Shown here in pieces: positions 24,716 to 32,604 of a stretch of DNA of 36,111 nucleotides. The notes below the pieces were generated by a model, which ran no database searches, had not been told where the DNA came from, and was given only the letters and a program-made list of their open reading frames with translations. The translations under genes and the position numbers were made by a program. Origin of the DNA: Lysobacter sp. (GTDB taxonomy: Bacteria; Pseudomonadota; Gammaproteobacteria; Burkholderiales; Usitatibacteraceae); the NCBI GenBank assembly GCA_023700985.1, contig JAMPXV010000004.1:1-36111 (forward strand). The letters run 5' to 3'. Positions within the stretch are counted from its first letter, which is position 1. Each line of letters opens with the position of its first letter.

Positions 24716-25177
24716 CTAGCCCGCGAAATCCGGGCCGATCACCGCGCGCAGCTGGGTGCCGTTCAGGTCCGCAAGGTGCCCGGGAGTGCCGGAGAACCAC
24801 CAAAGCGCGCCCTTCTTGACCGTGAGGTCGCCCACCTGGCCCGTGAGCAGGCGCGCCGCGACCCGCCCGAGCGTCGGCTGGTGGCCGACGATGATGACGT
24901 TCTTCCCGTTGCCGGGCCAGCGCGCCTCGCGGAGCAGCGCGTCCTGCGTCGCCGAGGGCCCCAGCGGGATGCGCACGTCGTACTCGAGGTCGAGCTCGTC
25001 CGCTGTCTGCCGGGCGCGCGTCGCCGGGCTCACGAGGATCTCCCACTGCCCTTCCAGGCGCGGGCGAAGCCACTTCGCCACCCGGGCCGCCTGCTTGCGC
25101 CCCTTGTCGGTAAGAGCGCGCTTCATGTCCGGGATGCCGTCTTCGGCATCGGCGTGGCGCCAGAGAACCAGTTCCAT
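24716..25177 (-). CDS. sixA: Phosphohistidine phosphatase SixA
   Basis: 153 residues of the histidine phosphatase superfamily. MELVLWRHADAE carries the R-H motif (Arg7, His8; His8 is the nucleophile), SPATRARQTA is the second phosphate pocket, and VGHQPTLG gives the second His. The small size and W-RHA-x-A start are characteristic of SixA, which removes phosphate from phospho-His of HPt proteins, including PtsO/NPr. It is the last gene of the operon that begins with the coiled-coil AsmA-like gene, 22 bp after the S9A protein gene. Confidence 0.88.
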   Translation of the reverse strand: MELVLWRHADAEDGIPDMKRALTDKGRKQAARVAKWLRPRLEGQWEILVSPATRARQTADELDLEYDVRIPLGPSATQDALLREARWPGNGKNVIIVGHQPTLGRVAARLLTGQVGDLTVKKGALWWFSGTPGHLADLNGTQLRAVIGPDFAG

Positions 25178-25199
25178 TTTCCGCTCCGTCCAGGGGTGG

Positions 25200-27488
25200 T
25201 CAGAGGCCCGCGCCGGAGCCCGCGGCCGCCGCACCGGCGACGCCGGCGGCTCCCGCGGTCGCGGCCGCGCTGGCCGGGATCGTCTCCGCGGCCGTGCCGG
25301 GCGTCACCGCGGCGCCGGGGGCGGGAACGGCCACCGTGGCGATGGCGGCCTCGGGAACGAAGCCGGCCTGCCCGAACTGCCACAGCAGGAAGGCGTAGAT
25401 GTCGGCGAGTTCCTCCTCGCGCTGCGCGCGGGAGGCGTCGTGGCCGCCCTGCCACTCGACGCGCACGAGGACGGGCTTGCCGCTGGCCGAGGCCGCCTGC
25501 AGGCGCGCGGCCATCTTCGCCGCCTGCCAGGGGTCGACGTGCGGGTCGCCCATCCCGGTGGTGAGAAGGACGGCGGGATAGGCCGTTCCGTCCTTCACCT
25601 GGTGGTAGGCGGATATCCGGTGCAGCGACTCGAACCCCTCGGCCGTGGCCACCGAGCCGAACTCGGGAACGTTCGCCGGCCCGTCGGGCGCGAGTTCGAA
25701 GCGCAGCATGTCGAGGGCGGCCACGCGCGGCACCACGGCGGCGAAGAGGTCCGGCCGGCGCACCATCGCCCCCGCGGAGGGGATCCCTCCCGCGCGGGTG
25801 CCCTCGATCGCGAGGCGGCCCGGGCTCGTGAAGCCGAACTTGATGAGGAATTCCGCGCACGCGATGAAGTCGAGGATCGTGTTCTCCTTCGTCGCCTTCT
25901 GCCCCGCGCGGTGCCAGGCCTCCCCGTACTCCCCGCCACCGCGCACGTGCGCGAAGGCGATGATGCCGCCTCGCTCCAGCCAGGCGAGCCGCGTGGCGTC
26001 GAAGAACGGCGTGAGCGACGCGCCGTAGGCCCCGAAGCCGATGAGGAGCGTGGGGTTGTCGGCGGTGAGCACCGTCGTCTTGCGGTACAGGAGCGTGACC
26101 GGGATCCGGGTCCCGTCGTGGCTCTTCGCGTAGAGGCGCACCTCGTCGATCGCGGAGAAGTCGGCCGCCGGCGCCGGCTGCAGCCCGGTGTTGCGCAGGT
26201 CTCCCGACTTCGCCTCCACCGTGACCACGGCGGGCGCCTCGATGAAGCCCTGCAGGTGCAGTACCGCGCCCGGCCGCGCCGGGTGGGTGAGCATCTGCGA
26301 GATCGACACGTCGAACGCGGTCTTCACGAATTCCGGCGTGCGGGAGGCGCCGAAGCCCAGGTTCAGGCGCTCCAGGCGCTCCAGCCCGCCCACGGTGGAG
26401 CGCAGGTAGAGGGCGTCGGCGGCGAGCGACATGCCCAGGATGACCGCCTCGCCCTCCGGCACCGCCACGCGCGGCCGGGAAACGCCGTCCTTGCCGGCCT
26501 TCATCAGCAGCACCTTGTTGAGGGGCGCTCCCTTGTGGGTGAGGAGGTAGATGTCGTCCCGCCAGGCCTGGATGGCGGTCACCCCGTCCTCGAAGTCGAC
26601 GATCCGGGTCCACCGCGGCACGCCCTTGGCGAGCTCGCGCACCGGCGACATGTACAGCGAGATCTCGCGGCGCACGCCGTGGCGCGCGACCGCGTAGGCG
26701 TGCGTGGAGTTCTCGGGCACGACGAGGGACGGGAAGACGAACTCGGGCACGTCGCGCGCGCCCGCCACGCCCGAGGCGAAGATGATCTCGTCCTGCGCCG
26801 CCGGCCGGCCCACGACATGGCGGTAGAGGCGGATGCCCGCGTAGCGGTGCGCGGAGTCGGGCTGGCCGCCCGCGGGAATGCGCGCGTAGTAGAAGGCGCG
26901 GCTGTCGTGGTGCCACTCGAGCTCCGTGTTGAAGCGCGTGCGGTCGATGGCCACGCCCAGGTCGCGCGCGCCCTTGACCTCGAGGACGTGCAGCGTCGAG
27001 TCCTCGGTGCCGCCTGCCGAGACGCCGTAGGCCACCAGGCGGCCGTCCGGCGAGGGGCGGTACCAGTCGATGGCCGCGCCGGGCTGCCCGGCGGCGGCGC
27101 GGGCGGGGTCCACCACGACGCGCTCGGCGCCGGCGAACCCCTCGCGGACGCACAGCACCGGCGTGTCGTGCCCCGGCGCGAGCTTGAGGTAGAAGACCTT
27201 GCCGCCGGCCATCGCGAGGTTGCGCACCGTGACCTGCGCGCCGGAGAGGCTGCGGATGCGCTCGGCGAGCGCGGCGCGGCCGGGGATGGCCGCGAACGCG
27301 CGGCGTGCCTCCTCGTCCTGCGACCGGAACCAGGCCTGGGAGTCTTCCGACTTCACCTCCTCCAGCCAGCGGAACGGGTCGACCACCTCGACGCCGTGCA
27401 GCGTCTCGCGCACCTCGCGCACGGCGGCGCCGCCCTGGGCGAAGGCGGGCAGGAGCAGGACGAGAACAAGGGCGGCGATGCGGGTCAT
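25200..27488 (-). CDS. S9A prolyl oligopeptidase-like protein, nucleophile Ser replaced by Arg
   Basis: 762 residues with a signal peptide, so periplasmic. It has the seven-bladed propeller (to about residue 430) and the alpha/beta-hydrolase domain of S9A peptidases: LLIGFGAYGAS, FAHVRGGGEYGEAWHRAG, RRPDLFAAVV, the acid in TTGMGDPHVDPW (Asp648) and the base in WQGGHDASRAQ (His683). At the nucleophile elbow, where homologues read G-G/T-S-A-G-G, this protein reads IEGTRAGG with Arg565 (codon CGC, complement of 25794-25796). A Ser codon AGC differs by one base. The enzyme would be inactive as a serine peptidase, or this is a recent mutation or sequence error. The C-terminus has an added Ala/Gly-rich tail of about 50 residues. 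The start overlaps the ABC gene stop (ATGA). Confidence 0.85.
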   Translation of the reverse strand: MTRIAALVLVLLLPAFAQGGAAVREVRETLHGVEVVDPFRWLEEVKSEDSQAWFRSQDEEARRAFAAIPGRAALAERIRSLSGAQVTVRNLAMAGGKVFYLKLAPGHDTPVLCVREGFAGAERVVVDPARAAAGQPGAAIDWYRPSPDGRLVAYGVSAGGTEDSTLHVLEVKGARDLGVAIDRTRFNTELEWHHDSRAFYYARIPAGGQPDSAHRYAGIRLYRHVVGRPAAQDEIIFASGVAGARDVPEFVFPSLVVPENSTHAYAVARHGVRREISLYMSPVRELAKGVPRWTRIVDFEDGVTAIQAWRDDIYLLTHKGAPLNKVLLMKAGKDGVSRPRVAVPEGEAVILGMSLAADALYLRSTVGGLERLERLNLGFGASRTPEFVKTAFDVSISQMLTHPARPGAVLHLQGFIEAPAVVTVEAKSGDLRNTGLQPAPAADFSAIDEVRLYAKSHDGTRIPVTLLYRKTTVLTADNPTLLIGFGAYGASLTPFFDATRLAWLERGGIIAFAHVRGGGEYGEAWHRAGQKATKENTILDFIACAEFLIKFGFTSPGRLAIEGTRAGGIPSAGAMVRRPDLFAAVVPRVAALDMLRFELAPDGPANVPEFGSVATAEGFESLHRISAYHQVKDGTAYPAVLLTTGMGDPHVDPWQAAKMAARLQAASASGKPVLVRVEWQGGHDASRAQREEELADIYAFLLWQFGQAGFVPEAAIATVAVPAPGAAVTPGTAAETIPASAAATAGAAGVAGAAAAGSGAGL

Positions 27489-29281
27489 GGGATCGGCTGG
27501 TCGGCGGTGGCGAACTGCAGGGCCGCCAGGCGCGCGTAGAGCCCGTCCTCGCGGACGAGCGCTTCGTGCGTGCCCGTGGCCACGATGCGTCCGTGGTCCA
27601 TGACGACGATGCGATCCGCGGATTTTACCGTGGACAGGCGGTGCGCGATCACCAATGTCGTCCTGCCCCGCACCAGGCCGGCCAGGGCAAGCTGCACGGT
27701 ACGCTCGCTTTCCGCGTCCAGGGCGCTGGTGGCCTCGTCCAGCAGGAGCACCTCGCGGTCGGCGAGGATGGCCCGGGCGATGGCGATCCGCTGCCGCTCG
27801 CCCCCCGAAAGCTTCACGCCGCGCTCGCCCAGCGGCGTGGCGAGCCCTTCCGGGAGCCGGTCGGCGAATTCGAGGCAGTAGGCGAGCCGGCAAGCCTCGC
27901 GCACCTCCCCGTCCGAGGCCTGCGGCCGCCCGTAGCGCACGTTGTCGGCGAGGCTCGCCGCGAAGATCACCGGCTCCTGGGACACGAGGGCGAAGCGCCG
28001 TCGCCATTGCCGCGGGTCCGCGCGGCGGGCATCCACCCCGTCGAGCGTCACGGCCCCCGCCTGCGGGTCGTAGAAGCGCAGGAGCAGCTGGAAGACGGTC
28101 GACTTGCCCGCGCCCGAGGGGCCCACGAGCGCCACGACCTCCCCCGGCGACACCGCCAGGTCGAAACCCTCGAGTGCCGCCGCCTCCGGGCGCGACGGGT
28201 AGCGGAAGGCGACGCCCGCCAGGGCCACGCGGCCTTCCCCCGGCTCGGCCAGGCGGGCCGGGACGGCCGGGGCCCGGATCGCCGGCTCGGTGGCGAGTAT
28301 CTCCGTGAGCCTCTCCGAGGCGCCCGCGGCCCGCTGCAGCTCTCCCCAGGCCTCCGCGAGGACGAACGTGGCATTGGCCACGAGGACGGCGTAGAAGATG
28401 AACGCCGTGAGGCTCCCGGCGGAAAGCCGCCCGGCCAGCACGTCGTGCGCCCCGACCCACAGCAGGAGCCCCACGGCCCCGAAGGCGAGCACGATCACCG
28501 CGGCGATCAGCAGGGCGAGCGAGTGGGAGCGCCGCACGCTGGTGGCGAACACCGCGTCGGCCAGCGCCCGGAAGTCGCGCTCGTCGCGCGCCTCGTGGGC
28601 GTAGGCCTGCACGGTGCGGATCTCGTGCAGCGACTCGTCGACGTGCGCGGACACCTCGGCCACGCGGTCCTGCGCCGCGCGCGACAGGCGGCGCACGCGC
28701 CGTCCCAGGAGGCCGATGGGCAGCACCACCACCGGCAGGCAGGCGAGCGCCAGGACCGAGAGCTTCACGCTGGTGAGGACGAGCATCACCGCGCAGCCGG
28801 CCAGCGTGAACGCCATGCGCAGGGCGTAGAGCAGCGTGCCGCCGATCACGGTTTCCAGCAGCGTCACGTCGGCGGTCAGGCGGGAGACCACCTCCCCGGT
28901 GCGCGCGCCCTCGAAGTACGAAGGCGAGAGCCCGAGCATGTGGCCGTAGACCTTCGCGCGCAGGTCGGCCGTGAAGCGCGCCCCGAGCCAGTAGATGTTG
29001 TAGACGCGCAGCCAGGTCAGCGCGCCCAGCACCGCGACGAGGCCCGCGAGGGCGGCCACCCAGGCGTCGAGGAGGTCCGCGCGGCCGCCGGCGAAGCCCT
29101 CGTCGATGACGCGCTTGAGGCCCTCGCCGATCGCGAGGACCATGCCGGCCGACAGGAGCATCGCGACGAACGCGACGGCGATGCGCGCGCGGTGCGGCGC
29201 GAGCAGCCGGAAAAGCGGCAGGAGGCGCGCGAGGCCGGCGCCCCCGCCGGTCACCGCGCCGGCGGGCGACGCGCGGGGCAA
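27485..29281 (-). CDS. MsbA-type ABC exporter (fused permease and ATPase)
   Basis: 598 residues. Six membrane helices occupy about residues 30-310, and the nucleotide-binding domain follows with Walker A GPSGAGKST (near residue 385), Q-loop VSQEP, signature LSGGERQRIAIARA, Walker B VLLLDEATSALD and switch IAHRLSTV. It is a homodimeric half-transporter of the lipid A/multidrug exporter group. The listed start is a TTG at 29281, eight bases after the previous stop; a GTG at 29254 would lose nine residues and is equally possible. Position after a coiled-coil AsmA-like protein suggests a role in envelope lipid or peptide export, but the substrate is not shown. Confidence 0.87.
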   Translation of the reverse strand: MPRASPAGAVTGGGAGLARLLPLFRLLAPHRARIAVAFVAMLLSAGMVLAIGEGLKRVIDEGFAGGRADLLDAWVAALAGLVAVLGALTWLRVYNIYWLGARFTADLRAKVYGHMLGLSPSYFEGARTGEVVSRLTADVTLLETVIGGTLLYALRMAFTLAGCAVMLVLTSVKLSVLALACLPVVVLPIGLLGRRVRRLSRAAQDRVAEVSAHVDESLHEIRTVQAYAHEARDERDFRALADAVFATSVRRSHSLALLIAAVIVLAFGAVGLLLWVGAHDVLAGRLSAGSLTAFIFYAVLVANATFVLAEAWGELQRAAGASERLTEILATEPAIRAPAVPARLAEPGEGRVALAGVAFRYPSRPEAAALEGFDLAVSPGEVVALVGPSGAGKSTVFQLLLRFYDPQAGAVTLDGVDARRADPRQWRRRFALVSQEPVIFAASLADNVRYGRPQASDGEVREACRLAYCLEFADRLPEGLATPLGERGVKLSGGERQRIAIARAILADREVLLLDEATSALDAESERTVQLALAGLVRGRTTLVIAHRLSTVKSADRIVVMDHGRIVATGTHEALVREDGLYARLAALQFATADQPIP

Positions 29282-29288
29282 GCCGGGG

Positions 29289-32200
29289 TCAGCCGCCGCG
29301 GCGCAGGACGGGCCTCGCCACGGCCCCCGTCACGGCGAAGGAGCCGCGGTCCTGGGCGACGTTGGAGCGGATCTCCACCGTGAGCCGGCCCGACAGGGAA
29401 CTGTTGGCCGCGACGTCGATGCTGCCGCCGCCCTTGAGCACGCCGCCCTGCAGGTTGAGGTTGCGGTACGACAGGCGCCCGTCGGCCGCTCCCAGTTCCC
29501 CCGAGAGCTCGGCGAACTTGGTCACGCCGGCGCGGCCGGCCGCGTCGGCCGACTGCATGGCGGCAACGAGGTCGGTGTTCGAGATGGAGCCGTCGGTGAG
29601 GCGGAACTTGCCCTGCACGCGCGGCGCGGCGAGCAGCGCCTGCGCCGTCGGGGACTCCGCCGACACCACGAAGTTGCCGTCGATCTTGCCCGTCACCGCG
29701 ATGTCCTTGGTGAAGGCGCCCACGAGCTGCTCGGCGCGGACGTGCGCGAGCGCGAGGTCGGAGGCGAGCCTCACCACCGGGCCCCAGCTCGCCTTGAGCG
29801 TGCCGTTCACCTTGCCCTCGAGCACGCTCGCCTCGAATTCCGAGAACGTGATGTCGCTCGCCGTGAGCAGGCCCTTGCCCGAGACGTCGTTGATCGGGAT
29901 GGGCGCGCCCATGGGCAGGTTCCAGGTGCGGGCGCTGAACGTCACTTCGTAGCCGCCCTCGGCCGGCCGCAGCGTCGCGTTCCACTTGCCCTCGCCCGCG
30001 AGGTTCACGTTGCCGAGAACGCCATCCTTGGTGAAGGAGAGCACGGCCTCGAAGGGCTGGATCTCCGGCTTCACGTCGATCTTGACGGCGCGCATGCGGA
30101 TCGACTCGATCGTGGCCGCCTCGCGCTTGCCTTCCGCCCTGCCCCACGAGACGATGCGCCGGGGCGCATCCCCGGTGATCGTGACGTTCTCGAACTCGAG
30201 GGCATTGATCACGATGCGGTCGCCCAGCAGCGCGGGGATGTCGATGAAGATCCGGCCGTGGGTCGCCTTCGCGTCGAGCGCCTTGCCCACGGTGAACCCC
30301 TCGAACTTCAGGTGCGGGGAGGGAACCAGCGAGAACTTGAGGCTGGAGATCGACACGGCGTCCTCGTGCAGCCACGCGCCGATGCCCTTCTCGAGCTTGT
30401 TGGCGTACCCGCGCAGCGGCACCAGGTGCAGCACGCCCACGGCGGCCACCAGCAGGAAGAGCGCGCCGATCCCGATGTTGCGCACCCAGTTGATCTTCTT
30501 GCCCGGGCGGCGCTTGGCGGGCGCGTCGGCGGCCTCGTCGGCGTCGGGAGTGACCTTGGTGCGCAGCACCTCGGCGATCTCGCGCGCCTTCTTCTCCTGG
30601 GCGGCGCGCTGCTTCTCCTCCTCGTCGAGCTCCGCCTGCTCCTTGGCCTTCATGTAGGCCTTGGCCTGCGCCTTGCCCTCCAGCTCGGCGCGGCGGGTCA
30701 TGTCGCCCTCGATCTCCGCCTTCACCTTCTCGCGCGTGGTCTCCTCGACCGTCTCGCGGGCGCGCGCCTCGATGCGCGCGCGCAGCTCCGCTTCCTCGCG
30801 CGCCTTGCGCTCGCTGTCGATCTTGCCGGCGAGCTCCTTCTCGCGGCGCTCGCTCTCCTCGGCCTCGACCATCGCGCGCGCCTCGGCCTCGATCTTGGCC
30901 TTGCGCTCGGCGTCCAGCCGCGCCGCGGCTTCCGCCCGCTCGCGCGCCGTGGCCGCCGCGGTTTCCTCCTTCTCGCGGGCGGCGATCTCCGCTTCCTCGC
31001 GGGCGCGCGCCTCGAGGCGGCGCAGGTGCCGGGCCTCCTCCTCCGCCTTCTCGCGGGCCACGGCTTCCGCGGCGAACCTCGCCTCGGCTTCCGCGCGCAG
31101 CTTCGCCTCGCCCTCCGCGCGCTCCGTGGCCGCGCGCTCGGCCTGGATGCGCATCTCCATCTCGGCCTTCTGCAGGGCCCCGCGCTCCTCGCGCAGGCGC
31201 TCCTCGAGCTCGGCCTGCGCGGCGAGCCGCGCCTCGGCCATGATCTGCGCCTGCATCTCGGATCGCGCCTTCTCCTCGATCTCGTCGCGCAGCAGCGCCT
31301 CCATCTCGCCGCGGATGCGCGCCTCGATTTCCTCCTTGAGGCGCGCCTTGAGCTCCTGCTCCGAGGCGACGACTTCCTGCTCCTGCCTGCGGGCGGCCGC
31401 CTCCGCTTCCGCCCGCGCCTTGGCGAGCGCCTGGGCCTCGGCTTCCGCGCGTGCACGCGCTTCCGAGAGCGCCCGGGCTTCCGCCTCGGCCTTGGCGCGC
31501 AGCTCGGCGAGGCGCTGCGCCTCCACCTCTTCCTTCGCCTTCTGTTCCGCGGCAGCCTTGGCGAGCGCCTCGGCCATCGTGCGCTTGCGCGCCTCTTCCT
31601 CGCGGACCTTGGCCTCGAGCTCGCCGCGCGCGCGCGCGTCGGCCTCGGCCTTCGCCTTCGCCCGGAGCGCGTCGAGGCGCCGGGATTCCTCCTCCTCCTT
31701 CGCCTTCTGCTCGGCGGCGAGCTTCGCGGCCTGCTGCGCGGCGGCCTTGAGCCGCAATTCCTCCTCGCGCGCCTTGGCGTCGATCTCCGCGCGGGCGCGC
31801 TCCGCCGCCTCCTTGGCGCGACGGGCCTGCTCCATCGCCTTCTGCTCGGCCTCCGCCTTCGCCCTCGCGTTGGCCTCCGCGGCGGCGCGCGCCTCGACCT
31901 GCTGCTTGGCCTTCTCGCGCGCGGCCACCTGCGCGGCCTCCCGCGCCTTGCGCTCCGCGTCGGCCTTCTCCTGCTGGCGCGCGAGCTCGCTGATGTCGAG
32001 CGCCGCGGCGGGAATCACCCGCTGCGTGGCGCCCGGGAGCTTGCCCGGCGCGGTGAAGTCGAAGTCGTCCTCGCCGAACGGGTCGGGCTCCTTCTTGGTC
32101 TCGAAGATGCGCGCGAACCCGTCCTTGATGAGCGTGTTCATCGCCTTCTCGAGGACGTTCTTCTCGAGCTCGCCCTTTTCCAGCATCTGCGCGAACGTGG

Positions 32201-32315
32201 ACTTGCCGTCGACGAGCTTGAGGATCTTCATCAAGTCCTTCGACAGGGAGGCCGAACGCTGGTTGACCTGCGTGATGCCCTTCGCGGTCTTGGTGAAGAC
32301 GGTGCTGTTGTCCAT
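29289..32315 (-). CDS. Large coiled-coil membrane protein with AsmA-like periplasmic domain
   Basis: 1008 residues. Residues 1-75 form a small helical, winged-helix-like domain (TVFTKTAKG, DLMKILKLVDGKST, VLEKAMNTLIKDGF). About residues 110-600 are an almost unbroken Ala/Glu/Lys/Arg helix of KAEAEARA type, a very long coiled coil that should lie in the cytoplasm. One membrane helix follows (IGIGALFLLVAAVGVLHLVPL, near 613-633), then about 370 residues resembling AsmA-family proteins (LEKGIGAWLHEDAVSISSLKFSLVPSPHLKFEGFTVG, later GGGSIDVAANSSLSGRLTVEI). AsmA-like proteins move or organise phospholipids in the envelope. The ATG at 32315 is preferred over an upstream open frame with no family features. 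It heads an operon with an ABC exporter, a peptidase-like protein and SixA. Confidence 0.8.
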   Translation of the reverse strand: MDNSTVFTKTAKGITQVNQRSASLSKDLMKILKLVDGKSTFAQMLEKGELEKNVLEKAMNTLIKDGFARIFETKKEPDPFGEDDFDFTAPGKLPGATQRVIPAAALDISELARQQEKADAERKAREAAQVAAREKAKQQVEARAAAEANARAKAEAEQKAMEQARRAKEAAERARAEIDAKAREEELRLKAAAQQAAKLAAEQKAKEEEESRRLDALRAKAKAEADARARGELEAKVREEEARKRTMAEALAKAAAEQKAKEEVEAQRLAELRAKAEAEARALSEARARAEAEAQALAKARAEAEAAARRQEQEVVASEQELKARLKEEIEARIRGEMEALLRDEIEEKARSEMQAQIMAEARLAAQAELEERLREERGALQKAEMEMRIQAERAATERAEGEAKLRAEAEARFAAEAVAREKAEEEARHLRRLEARAREEAEIAAREKEETAAATARERAEAAARLDAERKAKIEAEARAMVEAEESERREKELAGKIDSERKAREEAELRARIEARARETVEETTREKVKAEIEGDMTRRAELEGKAQAKAYMKAKEQAELDEEEKQRAAQEKKAREIAEVLRTKVTPDADEAADAPAKRRPGKKINWVRNIGIGALFLLVAAVGVLHLVPLRGYANKLEKGIGAWLHEDAVSISSLKFSLVPSPHLKFEGFTVGKALDAKATHGRIFIDIPALLGDRIVINALEFENVTITGDAPRRIVSWGRAEGKREAATIESIRMRAVKIDVKPEIQPFEAVLSFTKDGVLGNVNLAGEGKWNATLRPAEGGYEVTFSARTWNLPMGAPIPINDVSGKGLLTASDITFSEFEASVLEGKVNGTLKASWGPVVRLASDLALAHVRAEQLVGAFTKDIAVTGKIDGNFVVSAESPTAQALLAAPRVQGKFRLTDGSISNTDLVAAMQSADAAGRAGVTKFAELSGELGAADGRLSYRNLNLQGGVLKGGGSIDVAANSSLSGRLTVEIRSNVAQDRGSFAVTGAVARPVLRRGG

Positions 32316-32604
32316 CCGATGGTCCCGGGGAGAGTTCTTCTTCGATGGTGGCCGGCGGCGCGGACGCGGGCCGGGCACGGAAATCGTCGTGGCTGCCGGC
32401 CCTTCCGAACGGCGGAGGAAACCGCGGCAATAATGGCATGAATTCAGGGTGTTGGAAATTGCCGCCGGCACAGTCCGGCAAATGCAGCACGGCACTGTCG
32501 CAATTCGTTACAAGGAACGCTGTCCTCCGGCCCGCGGTCCGGTGCGTTATGGGATGAGGCGCCCGGCGACCGGCCGGGGCCAACCACGGTAATAGGGACC
32601 CGCC
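32316..32604. other. Divergent intergenic region
   Basis: 289 bases between the coiled-coil/AsmA-like gene and the FecR/DUF6600 gene. The part 32420-32520 is less GC-rich than the coding DNA and holds AT-rich stretches (around AATAATGG and GAATTC) that may serve promoters in both directions, but no pair of boxes is convincing. Open frames crossing it are not considered genes. Confidence 0.5.

Noticed and set aside
29106-32441. Open frame of over 1100 codons on the plus strand
   Set aside because: It is the complement of the Ala/Glu/Lys/Arg coiled-coil gene; codon bias of such DNA keeps the antisense frame open. The translation is low-complexity Arg/Leu/Gly without motifs.
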